Positions 40,261 through 53,841 of a stretch of 64,000 bases of DNA are shown here, one piece after another. The DNA is from Paracentrotus lividus (taxonomy: Eukaryota > Echinodermata > Echinoidea > Camarodonta > Echinidae): assembly GCA_940671915.1 (NCBI GenBank), contig CALNVZ010001721.1:43709667-43773666 (forward strand), given 5' to 3'. The notes under the pieces are model-generated. The model was not told the origin of the DNA. It did no database searches and saw only the letters and a program-made list of their open reading frames with translations. Both the position numbers and the translations under genes were made by a program. The first letter of the stretch is position 1. The number at the start of each line of letters is the position of its first letter.

Positions 40261-43200
40261 ACTTCGCCTGTATAAAGGTAGGCCTATGGTTTGGCGAATG
40301 GGAGGAAAATCACCCTTTAATGTCCACCTGCCCCACCCCTTGAAGAATGCACCAGTAAAAACTATACCGGTATTAAGGTTGAGCTCAACTGAAGACGGGA
40401 TTTCCAACCTAGCTAGCTAGCCGCATGCTGGGGGACACTTTTTCACCGCCTAACCATTTACCAGTGAGCTCTGTGTACTCAAAGAGATGCATGTTCTACA
40501 TATAGCGAGAGAGACGTGCCTGGCTTCAACAAAGTAGTGTTTCACTTCTCGGATAAAAACCATCAACTCTCATTCAACAATGAAAAACTGATTCAAAACA
40601 GTCACTTTATTTCACCTGGTCGTCTGAGAAGGGATATATTCCATGTCGACAGAGAGAAACGGATACTGCATATTCAATTCGGCGTTTGAAAAGGTAAGAT
40701 CATTATTTTACGACCTTTGCGACATGAAGCGTTTGTTTATATCAAAGACGTATAATAACTACTGGTATTTAGCGAATATTGATTTTAATAAGATATGGTA
40801 TTATTGGCAGTAAATATCTTCTAGTAATACGAAGCAAGTTGTGAAGTTCATAATTGCTGAAAACCTAGTACAAGTGACAATTTTTTAATTATAAAACTGT
40901 TGAACGTTTTCTATCAAATGTTGCAACAAGAATTTTCTATTTTTGTTTAAATCAAAACTAGTCCATTAATACATGCAAAGAACATGTACGTTGTCAAAGT
41001 CCAACAGGCAAAAAGTAAAAACTTATACTTTCAAAAATCTACTCTGAAGATTGGGTACACTATAGCTAAATATGCAGGCGATAATTACTACAACAAATGA
41101 CATTAATTCCATGTGTATAACTATTAACGTTAGACTGATTCATCATTCTATCTAGTCATGCAACAGATTTAAAGTTCTTTCATAAATTACATGTAATCGA
41201 AATCAATTGTCATGGAACGGCGATTAATTAGCGTCTTTCCAATTTTACCGCGATATCATGAAGACGATTAATTTCTGAATTAGGACAAAAACATTTCCCT
41301 CCAAAACTCAAAGTTCATGTTTATCATGCTCGCCAGTGAGTCACCATCTTATGTGTCTAGAACCAAGGATAAACATCGTATACAAACTCTCTCTCTAATC
41401 TTTGATCACACAATGTATTCATGCTGTGATGGCTTCCTTTATCCGGCTTCGATCTTAATTTTTTTCTTGTTTTGCCATCTCCGTACGGATATATTTTGTC
41501 TGTGGCTGATCTAATATTTGAAAATGGGTGGGGGGGGGGGGGGTGGGCGCCAGACCCGGTAGGGGCGCCGCCAAAATCTTCCTATTTTCACTTATACATT
41601 CAATGAGTTGTTTTCGAAATATAAATGGGGGGGGGGTCCCTGCGTCCCGCCTGGATCCGTCATTGTTTTATTTTTTTTTTTTTTTTTTTAAAGACATAGC
41701 GACAGGTTTTCAACATTGTTTTAATATGTGTTTATGTACCGAATATGCTTTTTGTGGTCGATTTATTTTATATATTTGAGGCTCAAATCCGTACAACATT
41801 GTGGTCGTGTAATTTCGGGCGAAGAGCATTCCATTTTATCTTTGGAGTTGTATTTATCACTGGGTAGTTCCATATTGATATATCCAAGGAAAATATGGAA
41901 AAAATATAATTAGCCATTCCTTGGAGAAATACATATAATTATACATGAAGCCAATAACATTGCCATTAACAAAAAGAAGGGCGTATTTTTAAAGTGATAA
42001 CTATAAAACTTCATTTCTGTACAATCTGCCCTGTAACATAAAAAAGATCCGATCAATCTCACGATCGATTGTAATTTTTACTACACGGTTTACCATAGAC
42101 ATACGATTGAAATCAGTAGCAAGATCGAACGTATATTTTATGTCACAGGGCACTGACTTCATTATAATTGGTTGTCAAACACACAAATAGCGGTGATTGA
42201 TTATAGGTCTATCACAAATAATCATGCAATCAGTTGTGATTGATCGTATGTTTTGTATGAACATACGACCTTGCTCACATACAAACATATCACACACCTA
42301 TACGAATTATAGAAATCAAATATTAAGTGATAAGATTAGGCAAATAAAATATTTGAGGTTTTTCTCATGTTCCCACGAACAAAGTCCAAAGGCGTCTCTG
42401 TATATTTTTTCCGTGACTCGTTTTGAAAAAGCTGCCCCCATCCCAAAGGAGAAAAAAACAGGAGAAAAGCGGTGACAAGACATTCTGTTCTTGCGACAGT
42501 ATACTCCCCGGGCTTTAAAAAAATCCTATTATTACCCCCATTGATTGGTTGGACGCCCCTATACCCCTCCTTTTCCCCCATGTCGTCCGAACGTCATTCC
42601 CCAACCTCTAAAGTTATTGGCAGTTCCACTTTCCGCATCTTATGCATACTTTTGCCCTTAATTGTCTTTATACTTTATGTCTCAGAACCGGAATCAGCAG
42701 GTGCCTATTATTTCTCCTATCATTTCCCATTATTATGCTCCCATTTTTGTGTGCCAATTGGAGAGGAAACCTGAGAGTCATTTAGAACAAATAGAGAACA
42801 TGTGTACGGAAATCAGCGCAGACTATCAGCAATACCCCGCTGTTTGATTTAGTCTTATTTGGTCCAGTTTTGGTGGATTTCCAAAGAAAAAGGATAAATT
42901 ATATCTAGAAAGTAATAAATGTCCTAGATAATGTGAATCAATGTGATGTTCAATGTGTTCAATACGATGCAGGGTAATATTTTATGTTTGGGTTTATCAA
43001 CAAGATTATGACAACTGTGAAACGATGAACTCCTAAATATTTTAAACGTTCTTTGGCGGATCCTAACGTCACTGTGCTTACTGCTCCATTTTAAATGTAT
43101 GCATGTTGAACTTTAAAAAAAAATTGATATCATGTTGACAAAACGAGAATTATTTTGAGCTTGTGAATGATTACTGCCACATCATGAAATAACTTGCTTC

Positions 43201-44089
43201 AATGCCCATATTGATTATACTGCGTAAATAAAAGTTGGGGTTATAGGTAAGGCTTTCTCTGCCGAATTATCTTAAACAGGCAAAATCAAAGGAACAATAT
43301 GAAACAAAACTCCTCTCAACGAAGGGAGGAGAGGGAGGGGGTGTGGGGTAATCGAGGGCAACAGCGGTGAAAACATGAAGAAATGTGGCGAGCCTGGTAC
43401 ATTAATACATTCCTTCTTTATTTCATTCTCTCCTGAAAAGCAGCCCTTCAGATCATCTTGCAATAAATCTCACTCCAATGGCTTCAAATCAATCAGATGT
43501 GAAAAACATGTTTTCATGTTCAACCTTTATCCCGCGTCTAATGTTCAGGTCGAAAGTCAGGTTCAAATCGTGGTAATTTGCAAAATGAGAAAATTGAAAC
43601 GGTTGATTTCACACAAGCCCTAGCGCACAATGTATTTCATATTAAAAGAAAAATCGACTGATCAACTTGATTGGTTTTGAAATATTTTTATTTATTCATA
43701 CTGCACTACTCATCCATTGCAACCTCATACATCACATTCTTTTTATTTTTACTTTAACAGAACTAACTTTTTATGAAACTCCAAAGTATCTCAAACAAAA
43801 TAATTATAAGAAATAAATAATTGAGGTACCAAAAGACAATACGGCTTTTTAGGGGCAACTTTGTAATATTCCAATTAGCTGTATTTTCATGATGGATTGA
43901 CAATCCACAAAACCTTTGATACATAATCAACAATGCTCTACAAATCAGCGGCGTAAATCCGTGTCGAGGAGTGGGGGGGGGGGATGAGCGAAATAATTTG
44001 TCAAATTGTCGCGATCTTGTTTGACACAAGCACTCGCGACACAAGTTTTTAATAGCACAGGCGGTGGAATGGAATTGAGAGGGAAGGGG
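40261..44089. other. Intergenic DNA
   Basis: No supported gene. A possible 5' exon of the downstream GASK1-like gene is at 40643-40693 (see findings). A hairpin repeat at 42027-42152 has GCCCTGTAACATAAAA and TTTTATGTCACAGGGC tips. G/C runs at 41530-41650 are repeat-associated. Other open frames show no domain. Confidence 0.55.
42027..42152. repeat. Short inverted-repeat element
   Basis: GCCCTGTAACATAAAA at 42028 pairs with TTTTATGTCACAGGGC ending near 42150. A related tip (GTGCCCTGTAACATAAA) occurs at 21491 in an intron of the receptor gene. Confidence 0.6.
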
Positions 44090-45060
44090 TACGAATAGAA
44101 TTTGCCTTTGAATGTATGCTTTTAACTTATGGCTGCCTTGATTACTGTTCATGTTAGTAATGAAAAAACTAATGCGAGCGCGAAGCGCGAGCCGAAAATT
44201 TAAAGCTAAAAATTGGAAATATTTGTGCATTATAGCTCCTATTTAGGATCAGCGAGCGCGAAGCGCAAGCCAAAAAATTCAAGCTAAAATTGGATATGTT
44301 TGTGCATTAAAGGATCAACGAGCGCGGGAAAATAATATATATAGGCCTATAATGATAGTAGAGGTGGCGGAACGGATTTGAAAGTCACGGGTCTTGATAC
44401 AAAAAAAAAAAAAGGGCACCGTTCTGAAAAGGGTTACACTTTAGATCAGAGGCATTCATTTAAAGTGAATGTATGCTTTGAAAAATCATAATGGCTGCCT
44501 TGATTACTGTTCATTTTAGTAATGGAAAACTAATGCAAGCGCGAAGCGCGAGCCGAAATTTTAAGGTGAAAGTTTGAGATATTTGTGCATTATACTATAT
44601 ACTATATAGCTCCTATTCAGTATAAACGAGCGCAAAGCGCGAGCCGAAAATTTTAAGCTGAAATATAATGTTTGTGCATTAAAGGTCCTACATAGTAACC
44701 GCGAGAGCGACAAAAAAACCAAAAACAAATCAAAACAAAACAAAAAATATAAAGTAGAGCCGGCGGAAAGGATTTTAATGGGGGGTCTCGATGGAAAAAA
44801 TGCACCTTTTCTGAAAAGGGGGACATTTTAGATCCGAGGCATAGACCTAAAGAGAAATGTACTCGGAGAGGGAGGAGATACGAAGAAATTTGTCTTTGAA
44901 TGTATACTTTTAAGGCTGCCTTGATTCCTGTTCATTTAAGTAATGCGAGCGCGAAGCGCGAGCCAAAATTTTAAAGCTAGAAATTGGAGATATTATTTTG
45001 AGCAGTATAGATCCTATTTAGTATCAGCGAGAGTGAAGTGCGAGCCGAAAATTTTGTATC
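44090..45060. repeat. Tandem repeat array with GAGCGCGAAGCGCGAGC core
   Basis: Three imperfect units of roughly 370-420 bp begin near 44093, 44466 and 44880. Each has a GAATGTATGCTTTTAA-like start, TGGCTGCCTTGATTACTGTTC, and one or more GCGAGCGCGAAGCGCGAGCC motifs followed by AAAATTTTAAAGCT. The GCGCGAAGCGCG core is near-palindromic. Minus-strand open frames across it are by-products. Confidence 0.75.
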
Positions 45061-45836
45061 CATTTAGAAAATAAACTTTACATGCTTTGTTAAATAACAG
45101 CGATAGATAACAATATCACAATCTTTGCTATGAAAAATTTGTGGGCTCCAACAACCTAGCCTGCACACAACTACATTAATGTTTTTGATTGTCAACAACA
45201 CCCTTTCCCAGCAGTGCCCTGTCCTAAGGTTTGTCCCCAGACGACGGCATCATATCCAACCTTTTTATACCTAGATACTGTTTGATACTTAGTGCGAGGT
45301 CGCATAGCGATTGAGCAGGAAAATTTTGGAGGTTTTGGAGTTGTTTTTTTTTGTTGGCATTTTGGTTATTGAAAGCGCTATTAAATATTATAACCAATAA
45401 CACAATTATCTATTGTATTTTTTTTCCCATTTCTTTCTTGAAAACTGGGGGGATGTTTGTACATGCCATCTCCCCCCTCCTCAAAATCTGGGGGGGATGT
45501 ATCCCCCCACCCCCCCCCCCGGGATTTACGCCAGTGCTACAAATCTGGTTGAATAGTCATTGCATCTTTCATTGATATTTGCAGTATTATTCAGAGAATT
45601 ATTAACTCAAGTTTTTTGTCCTAACATGAAGATTAAAATCTTGTACGTTTTCACTGGTGTGAAGACGACATGGTATATGAACATATAACTTATGGCATGC
45701 ATTATGGAAAGGCATATTTATGGTCTACCGCTAACCTATGACATACATAGTTAATTAGGGATTACATGTTGCACAAAATGTGACTCTGCATGCTAATTTA
45801 CAGGTATAGAAATTGAAAAACCAAACTCTCTCTCTC

Positions 45837-45871
<35 letters not shown>

Positions 45872-48176
45872 CGGGTTGAATTTGAGAGAGAATGAACTTT
45901 ATAGTGAAATTCACTTGAAATTCGAGTAAAATTCGATTGAAATTCATGTGAATCTCAATTTGGAGTGAAAACCGTAAGGCCACTCCCAAAGGGGTTAAAA
46001 TGTTTATATTCATTTCAAGTTTACTTTAATTCCACCCTAAATTTACTCTTTCTGATATTCACTCCTTAAAAAAGGAACATTTTCACTTAATTTCCCCCTT
46101 TTTTAGAGAGAGAGAATGCTCACTTCAAGAACATTAATATGCACAGGATCCTGATAAAACACGTAATCTTCGGAACATACTTCTATATTTGGTAATGGAG
46201 CTGGGGTTTTATTTTGTCCAAATGTTTATGAAATGGGTATCAGTGTTTCTCTCTCCGGGGGAGTATGATGTAAGAAGATCCATTGATCCAAAGCAGACCC
46301 AAAAAGAGTTTATATTGTTGCCTTGGTAACATGGTCTTAATGTCATTGCTTGTTCCTCCTCTTCTCTTGTCGTATCATAATGTATTTTTGTCTTCATATC
46401 GCCATTATTTTGATTAATTGTATAATATTTTTCGCGTGAAAAAAAACTTATTTCATTCTTTCCCGTTTTGCATGTCTTCATCACAACGAATTTATCTTCA
46501 AGTTATTTACCGTAGAAATCGGGCTGCCGTCGCCAATTAACGAAGTTTTAATTGTTGCCTCAGCAACCCCCTCCCTGATAATTTGGTCAAATTTTGTTTA
46601 TTTGATTTTGTTTTTATTTAAAATGGTTTATAAGAAGAAAAAATATCATCACCTCCGATAGCCAAATCACGAAATTTTGTACAATGTAAAAATATATATC
46701 ACGCTATTGCAAAATACATAACACCTAATGAAAAAAGTAGGTATATACCTCAAATAACAAAAGTGATATGATTCTATACATATCATTTGTCGTGAATGGT
46801 ACGCAGCGAGAAATATAATGCAGTTATTATTTGCGGTAAGATACAAATACTGTAAGACACTTAATAATATGAATATGGCCGGGATGTTTAAGCTATTTTA
46901 GTGTTAGCTTGAATGCATCAAGGGGCCACACCCCATTCCATCACAATCAGTAACTGATCCATAGTCGACATGAGAGGAGTATACCCAAATTTGTTTTTAA
47001 GTCATATTCAACATAATGGTTATCAGGAATTTTTCGTCTGATCTCCCCCCCCCCCCTATTTTAAGATTTGTGCCCTCCTTCAAAGCCTGGATCCGCCGTT
47101 ACCGTCTGCTCTTTAGAGTTCGGTCATATCTAGCTATATACCGACTCTAAACTTATCACTCACTATTTATCTTATCTTCAGTTTGGTTTAGAGTCGGTCT
47201 CACCGGTATGACCAGTGCCTTTACCATAGCCAATCACGATCATTGTTACATGCACTTCTTGCATAAAAGTCTCACTCTAAACCAATCAGAATAGTCGTTT
47301 TACAGTTGATCGTAGCTCTTTATTTTAGAGGGCACATACCATAATCAGAGCTTGTTCAACAGGGCCTGTTCAACATGCCCGGGTCAGCCCAGCACGATTT
47401 ATTTCTCAACTTGTTCCAGCTGTTTGTATACGTCATAATGGGTTGATTTAGTCGAGGCGGGGAGTAACTCGGCCAATGTATGTAGATTGAGAGGATTGGA
47501 GACCGACACTTTACATCGCTGCACGTACCATCTCACTATAGCCATGAACTTGGTTTGAAACAGGATTGAGACGGGTTTGAGACTATTATTTCTTGGGGAC
47601 GTTTTGGAGACGTCTCAGAGACACATCTTTAAAGTGCAAATCATACACAACAATTATGAGAAGAGATGTAATGAGACAGATATAGGTCTCTAACTAGATC
47701 GTTAAAAGCTTGATCTACTTTCACCCTTGTGTTCTTTCACCCTTTTGTTCTTTTCTTTTTCTTTTGGACACTTTTGATTAATTTTATAAACTCAAAAGTT
47801 CTAACATAAATATTTTCATTGTTCAGTTATCAATATAGAAAAAAAAAAAAACAGTTGTGCATTTTTGCTTCACATTTAATTCCCTACTAAACCCCATTCT
47901 AAACAAATCAGATTTACTATCATTTATATCCACCATTACGTTGATCTCTTTTCTATTATTACGATGGCCTTGATATCATATTAACAATTTTATCAATAAA
48001 CCTTGGCGACGCGACTTAACTTTTCACTTTTCACGGATCTCTCTTGACAATCTCATAATGGGCATAGATTTGAGTTGGTATATTATTCCATTCATACGTG
48101 ACAGCTAGCTAGCATTATAATCATGGCGGGCTTTCTTTACTCAGCTAATGTTCTATTAGTCGGTTTGAAATTTTAT
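45061..48176. other. Intergenic DNA
   Basis: No supported gene. Contents: G/C runs with CGGGATTTACGCC at 45480-45535, an A run at 45840-45867, C runs near 47046, a small hairpin TAGAGTTCGGT...ACCGACTCTA near 47115-47150, and a sequence near 47520-47640 related to the MITE at 58708. A piece at 47250-47300 is shared in inverted orientation with 21535-21605. Confidence 0.5.
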
Positions 48177-51100
48177 GAACCTAGAAAAGTTGTTTCCAAT
48201 GAAGTTTTTTTGCTGATTTGTGATCTTATGTGATATTACAACAATTTTAGCTTGGTTGCCAACCGGGCAACCTTGAGCAATTTGCATAATTAGCATAAAT
48301 TCAAAATGGCCGCCATGCTATATGGTGAAACTTAACTTTTGAACTATAGATCGCATTTTGAAGTATAAAACATGCATTTAGGGGTTACTTTATGCAAAGA
48401 ATCCATTGCAAATGTTGCTTGTATGATTCGATGTCAATTTTACGAACTAAAGGTCAAATAAAGGTCAAATATAGGAAAATTCATTATATTTTGATTATGC
48501 TGAGAATATAAGACTTTGAAGAGCTAATTTCATGTAGATAAGAGCAGGCGACATCTCTTGTGGTTCTAAAATAATTTTAGCTTGGTTGCCAAATGGACAA
48601 CTTTGAGCAATTTGCATAATTAACATAAATTCAAAATGGCCACCATGCTATATGATGAAACTTAACTTTTCACCTATAGATCGCATAGTAAAGTATAAAA
48701 CATGCATACAGGGGTTAATGTATGCGTAGAATCCGTTGCAAATGTTGGTTTTATGACTTGTTGTCAATTTTATGTGTTAAAGGTCAAATAAAGGTCAAAT
48801 ATAAGGAAATACATTATACTTTTATTATACTGTAAATATGAGACTTTGAATGGCTAATTACATGGATATAAATTAGTGAAAATTGATTTGGGTTATGCAG
48901 GATCATTTTCTATACACTATTTCTTCTTTTTTTTTCAAAGCATATCAATGCTGGTCAATCCAAGGTCAACTTTCATTCTGGAAAAAAAAAAAAAACAGTG
49001 ACACAGTATGCTGAGATAAAGGAATTTCAAGACTTCCAGAAAGCTGCCTTGCATATAATATCAAAAGAGACCCCTTGAAAAAAAAAAGCCCAAGAAGAAC
49101 TAAATGTGTGATTGGGGGTCTTATCAGGCATTATGGCCTCAGAGCCTTGATGGCCTTCAGTAGCCTCCTATCTCTAGAAGCAGCAGAATTATCGAAATAT
49201 CTCAAAATATCAGAAAAGTTTTACCGGGTGGCGAAAGGACTTTCTTTTTTTTCTTTTCCAAAATATCTTTGAGTACATGGGCATGATGGGGACCAAAGTC
49301 TTCCTCGGTGATAGAAGAGAAAACTGACAGAAGATAAGGGAAAACCTTCAATGACCCAGAAGAGTTAGATTGTTTCTCATGAAGGATTGCTTTGGAACCT
49401 GGCGAACATCCAGTCTTTCCCAGAGTATATGTATACCCTGGAGCAATAGAGAGGGCATCAAGAAAACACTAACGTTGCTCCAAAGCATTTGCTACGAGGA
49501 AGACTGTCTTGGAATTGTCACATGAAAAGCGCCAGAAGATAGCGGAACGCACCAAGGCATCCTGGACCTTAGGTAAGCCACGGAGGTCGGCAGCAGTCTC
49601 AAGAGACTTGAGGGATCTTTTGAGAAAGAATAAAAGAACCCAACGGATCAGAGAGTAGCTGAGCAAATAAAGCGATGAACCACGAACAATTGCTAAATTG
49701 TAGTCTCGGATACAGTTGAGATCAAAAAAGACAGATCAGAAAGTTTAGTGATGGATGGTAAATATACCTCCCTAGGACCAACACCTATCTCCTTGCACCA
49801 AGAAAGTGCTTCCAGACCTAGAGTGGTAGGGTGTTCTATAAGACTCCCTCCTACTCTGACTAAAAACTGAGCGGTACGCTCATCAGAGAAGCTCGACGAT
49901 CTGAGCTCTCTCCATGATGGTGGCAAAGCAACAGTGTAGTATTCCCAATAGGGGCTGAGACATCAGATCCGGACTCTACGGAAACCATACCATACGTTCC
50001 AAGAGGTCTGGAAACCAACGTCGAGGTATCAAAACCAACGCCACAGATTCTCTGTAATTCTCCTGTGAACCTGATGAATCAGCAGGAACGGAGGATTCTC
50101 CCCACTTTCTCCACTGGATTGCAAAAGCATTCAGAGCAAATTCCTCCGATTCTTGAAACCTTGAACAGAACAGAGGGGAAGTGACTATTGAGCAACCGCG
50201 TGTACAAGTCGATACCAAAAATCCTAATTAGCTGTTTGAACACAACCAGACAGAGAGTCGAACTCCGAGGGTAGACACTTTCTCCTGGAGAGGTAGGTCC
50301 GCTAAGAAGATAATTTTGACCCGGGATGTGTGAAGCTATTAGAAAAATGTCTTCCGAGCCTCATCAATTGTACGGTTGGATGGCATGTTCCGTTCAGCAA
50401 CATTGAATTTAGTGCAATTCCTGTTTGGTTTTTTAAGCGGCCACCGACGTACTGTCCGTCAGAAAAGGACCAAAGTAAGCATCCAGGCGGGTGACGAACA
50501 TAACGTGAGACTCGAACATGCGCACGACCGCAGTCGCTTAAAATCACTGTCTGATGACAAATAACCCACCCCAAACACTGAAGAACCGCCACGTCCATGG
50601 GGACAGTTCTGGAAGTTAGGGAAATCTGTTGGGGTTTGCCTTAGATAAGAAAGCAGCTACAAAGTCAAAGAAGAAGCGAACCATTTGATCCAACAGACAG
50701 AGGGATCATGGTGTTGCAATAGCTCATACTCTCTGCTTGTAAACCCCAAAAGACCGAGTTGGAAATGTTTCATCACAGCAGGCGACAATCGTGCAAGACA
50801 TCGACTATTAAAACTGGACACCTGTTGTTGATCGAAGCCAACGTTTAGCTCTCCCGCATCATGAACTTCTTAGGGACCGTCCATGCTGCTTAGTCTTTTC
50901 TAGTTGATGATTAACGTCCAACTTTGCGTCTTGATGAGATACGAGTGGGGATGATCTCGGACTTCTCGCCACTGACCAGGAAACCTCCGGAATCCTGTGT
51001 GGTGTGAGGAAGCTGGAGATGGAGAGAACAGAGTCTCGGACTCCTCCACTAACATCTAATCATTTAGATTTCTCTATTTCTAGGAACGTCATGAAGGTCA

Positions 51101-52038
51101 AAAAAACCAGAGGCGACCACCGACCGGATCCCCCTCTGTCTGTCTGTATCTTTCTCTCCATCTTCTCCCTCCTCTCACTCTATCTACTATTATACTTGAT
51201 CATTGATTATAGTGTTTTTCGTTTTAATGAGATGGCAATCGTACTGTTAATCACTATTTTCAGAAAGTTGACCCTAGATGACCAGTATTTATGATATGGC
51301 TTGTAAATTTGAAGAGATAGTGCACGGAAATGCTCCTGCACATCCCAAACCAAGATATTCAGCTTTTTCAAAGTCTTATATTCACAGTCTTACTAATAAA
51401 AATATAATAATTCCCTTATTTGACTTTATTTGACCTTTATCACATAAAATTTACATCGAGTCATAAAAGCAACATTTGCAATGGATTCTGCGCATCAGTA
51501 ACCCTATTTGCATGTTTTACACTTCAACTACTGATCTATAGTTCAACAGTAAGTTTCATCATATAGCATGGCGGCCATTTTTGAATTTATGTTAATTATG
51601 CAAATTGCTCAAAGTTGTCCATTTGGCAACCAAGCTAAAATTATTTTAGAACCACAAGAGATGTCGTCTGCTCTTATCTACATGAAATTAGCTCTTCAAA
51701 GTTTTATATTCTCAGCATAATCAAAATATAATGAATTTTCCTATATTTGACCTTTATTTGACCTTTAGCTCGTAAAATTGACATCGAATCATACAAGCAA
51801 CATTTGCAATGGATTCTTTGCATAAAGTAACCCCTAAATGCATGTTTTATACTTCAAAATGCTATCTATAGTTCAAAAGTTAAGTTTCACCATATAGCAT
51901 GGCGGCCATTTTGAATTTATGCTAATTATGCAAATTGCTCAAGGTTGCCCGGTTGGCAACCAAGCTAAAATTGTTGTAATATCACATGAGATCACAAATC
52001 AGCAAAAAAACTTCATTGGAAACAAATTTTCTAGGTTC
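48177..52038 (-). mobile_element. DIRS-like retroelement remnant with long inverted terminal repeats
   Basis: The outer tips GAACCTAGAAAA and its complement at 52038 bound inverted repeats of about 650 bp (48177-48850 and 51395-52038). Each arm contains two diverged sub-units sharing TTAGCTTGGTTGCCAA and AATTTGCATAATTA. The interior minus strand has broken frames; one (50218 to 49976) reads FALNAFAIQW and VALVLIPRRW.PDLLERM, which resembles the linker between RNase H and tyrosine recombinase in DIRS elements (DaF.i.W ... liP.Wp....Pll). DIRS elements carry inverted terminal repeats, which fits. No intact RT or recombinase motif was confirmed; the copy is degraded. Confidence 0.55.
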
Positions 52039-53324
52039 ACTACACAAGGTATAGGAGCTTCAAATGGACTATATGATGGCAGACGGCTCACATTCCTTGG
52101 TGATCAATAACCAGCCACTCACAATCGTTTCCGATTCAGACGGCAAGACATGTTTCATGTAGACATTCTTTTCTCAGCTAACATTTGCAGGAGAGTGAAG
52201 GGAAATAGATCAGCACCGAACATTCAGAATATCATCTTCTCTTAGCTTGTTTGCTCCGTTATGAAAGGTAATCATTTGGAGAATACATTCACTGACGCCT
52301 CAATCTGAATCCTATCAAATTTGCATGGCCAAAATAAGCGGATAAGAGGGAATATGTTTGCACTTATAGTTTTGAAGAGCCTTATCTACAAAATGGCGCG
52401 AAATCTTTGTTGATTTTCACATCCGATACATGCTATCGTCTGCAACCAGTTGACCATGTGACTTCTCTTTGCTGAGCGCTGAAATGAAAATGAAATATCT
52501 GGACGACGCAATACTTTGATTTTATCGTCAATTTATATAGTCATATAAGGTAAATATGGTGTGTCTGGTTAAAGTTTTTAATTTCCTCTTTTCTTGCTTT
52601 TCCAGGTGATGCGATTCAGAACATGATGATGCGGATGCAGTGCGTGTTTGAGATCACATAACGTTTCCATGGCAACACACCAAGGGGAGTTTGCAACCGG
52701 AAATATAATTTCTGTAGCTGCATTCTGGATGCAATCAAATTCAGTCAGAATGTTCTTCATCAAATAATTAATTTGGGACCACCGGACTGAGATTGAACCC
52801 CCCAAAAAGTGAGTTTGTAATTTTGCGCCTTTCTTCATAATACCCACTGACTACACTGATATAGCCAATGTGTAGCATATTTACAGCACGTCCCCTAAAA
52901 GTAATTTTAAGGATTATTATAATGCATTTAATAGCATAAAGATCATTTTCCCTCCCTTCTTTATTGACACTTCTCTATATCAAAAGGATTAAGAATAAAC
53001 GAGTGCAAATGATATTTATTGAAACTTTGTTTTGAATGGAATAAAAAAAATGAGGATTATTTTTTAAAAATGAAGTCAATGTTCTATCACTTAAGTTGCT
53101 TTGCTTTGATCTTCATAGGGTTCAAGGAACATTATTATGTACAGCTGTTGGAAAAAGGTGATCCTTGTCATGCTTCTACAACCTTATTTGTAGTTTCCGA
53201 ACCCTATTATTTGTACCATGGGATTAAGGTTTTTACTACTTCCCTGGAAAGTGTATATAAGAAAAGAAGAAGAAGGGGGGGGGGAAAGAAAAGAAAAAAG
53301 TAAAGAGAGATACAGAAAGAGAGT

Positions 53325-53367
<43 letters not shown>

Positions 53368-53841
53368 AGAGAGAGAGAGGACAGACTTTTTACGATTCAG
53401 ATTAACACAATTTTATTATATATATATATTTTTTTTGGTGAATGTGTAGCATGTTACAGTCGGTACTATGTTCCAAAAGAGACCTAATATAATGTCTGCT
53501 ATTAAATATGGGACAGTTATGGGACGAAATAATTGCACAATATCACTTTCTATTTTACCGGCTTTTTATTATCAAGGGATGATAACTGTAATTGCTTTTT
53601 GAATGATTATGGCATTGTCTTGATTACCTAAAATATATTATTAGTGTCGGACAGAGGGTCGTCCTTTACAGTTATGGTTGACGAGAATCTTTCATAAAAA
53701 GCTTTCACTGCGTCAATTTTGACAACTTACATGACTAAGTTTTTAGTCTTGGGAGTAATATTTTCAGGTTTTCATGAACTTTAAAATCTTAATTCTATCG
53801 TTATGAATCCATATTCACACTTTTTGTTTCATTGTTGATAG
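52039..53841. other. Intergenic/possible 5' intron DNA before the GASK1-like exon
   Basis: No supported coding exon. A (GA)n tract runs from about 53327 to 53385. The end (TTTCATTGTTGATAG) forms a good splice acceptor at 53841. Confidence 0.5.
53327..53385. repeat. (GA)n microsatellite
   Basis: GA dinucleotide tract interrupted by a G run. It creates an Arg/Glu-rich frame that is not a gene. Confidence 0.9.

Noticed and set aside
42336-42774. Overlapping open frames on both strands
   Set aside because: There is no recognisable motif and no splice or domain context; chance open frames are likely.
43763-44230. Minus-strand open frame of 155 codons
   Set aside because: It runs across the GCGCGAAGCGCG repeat and low-complexity DNA and shows no domain.
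53019-53487. Arg/Glu-rich open frames
   Set aside because: They are produced by the (GA)n tract.
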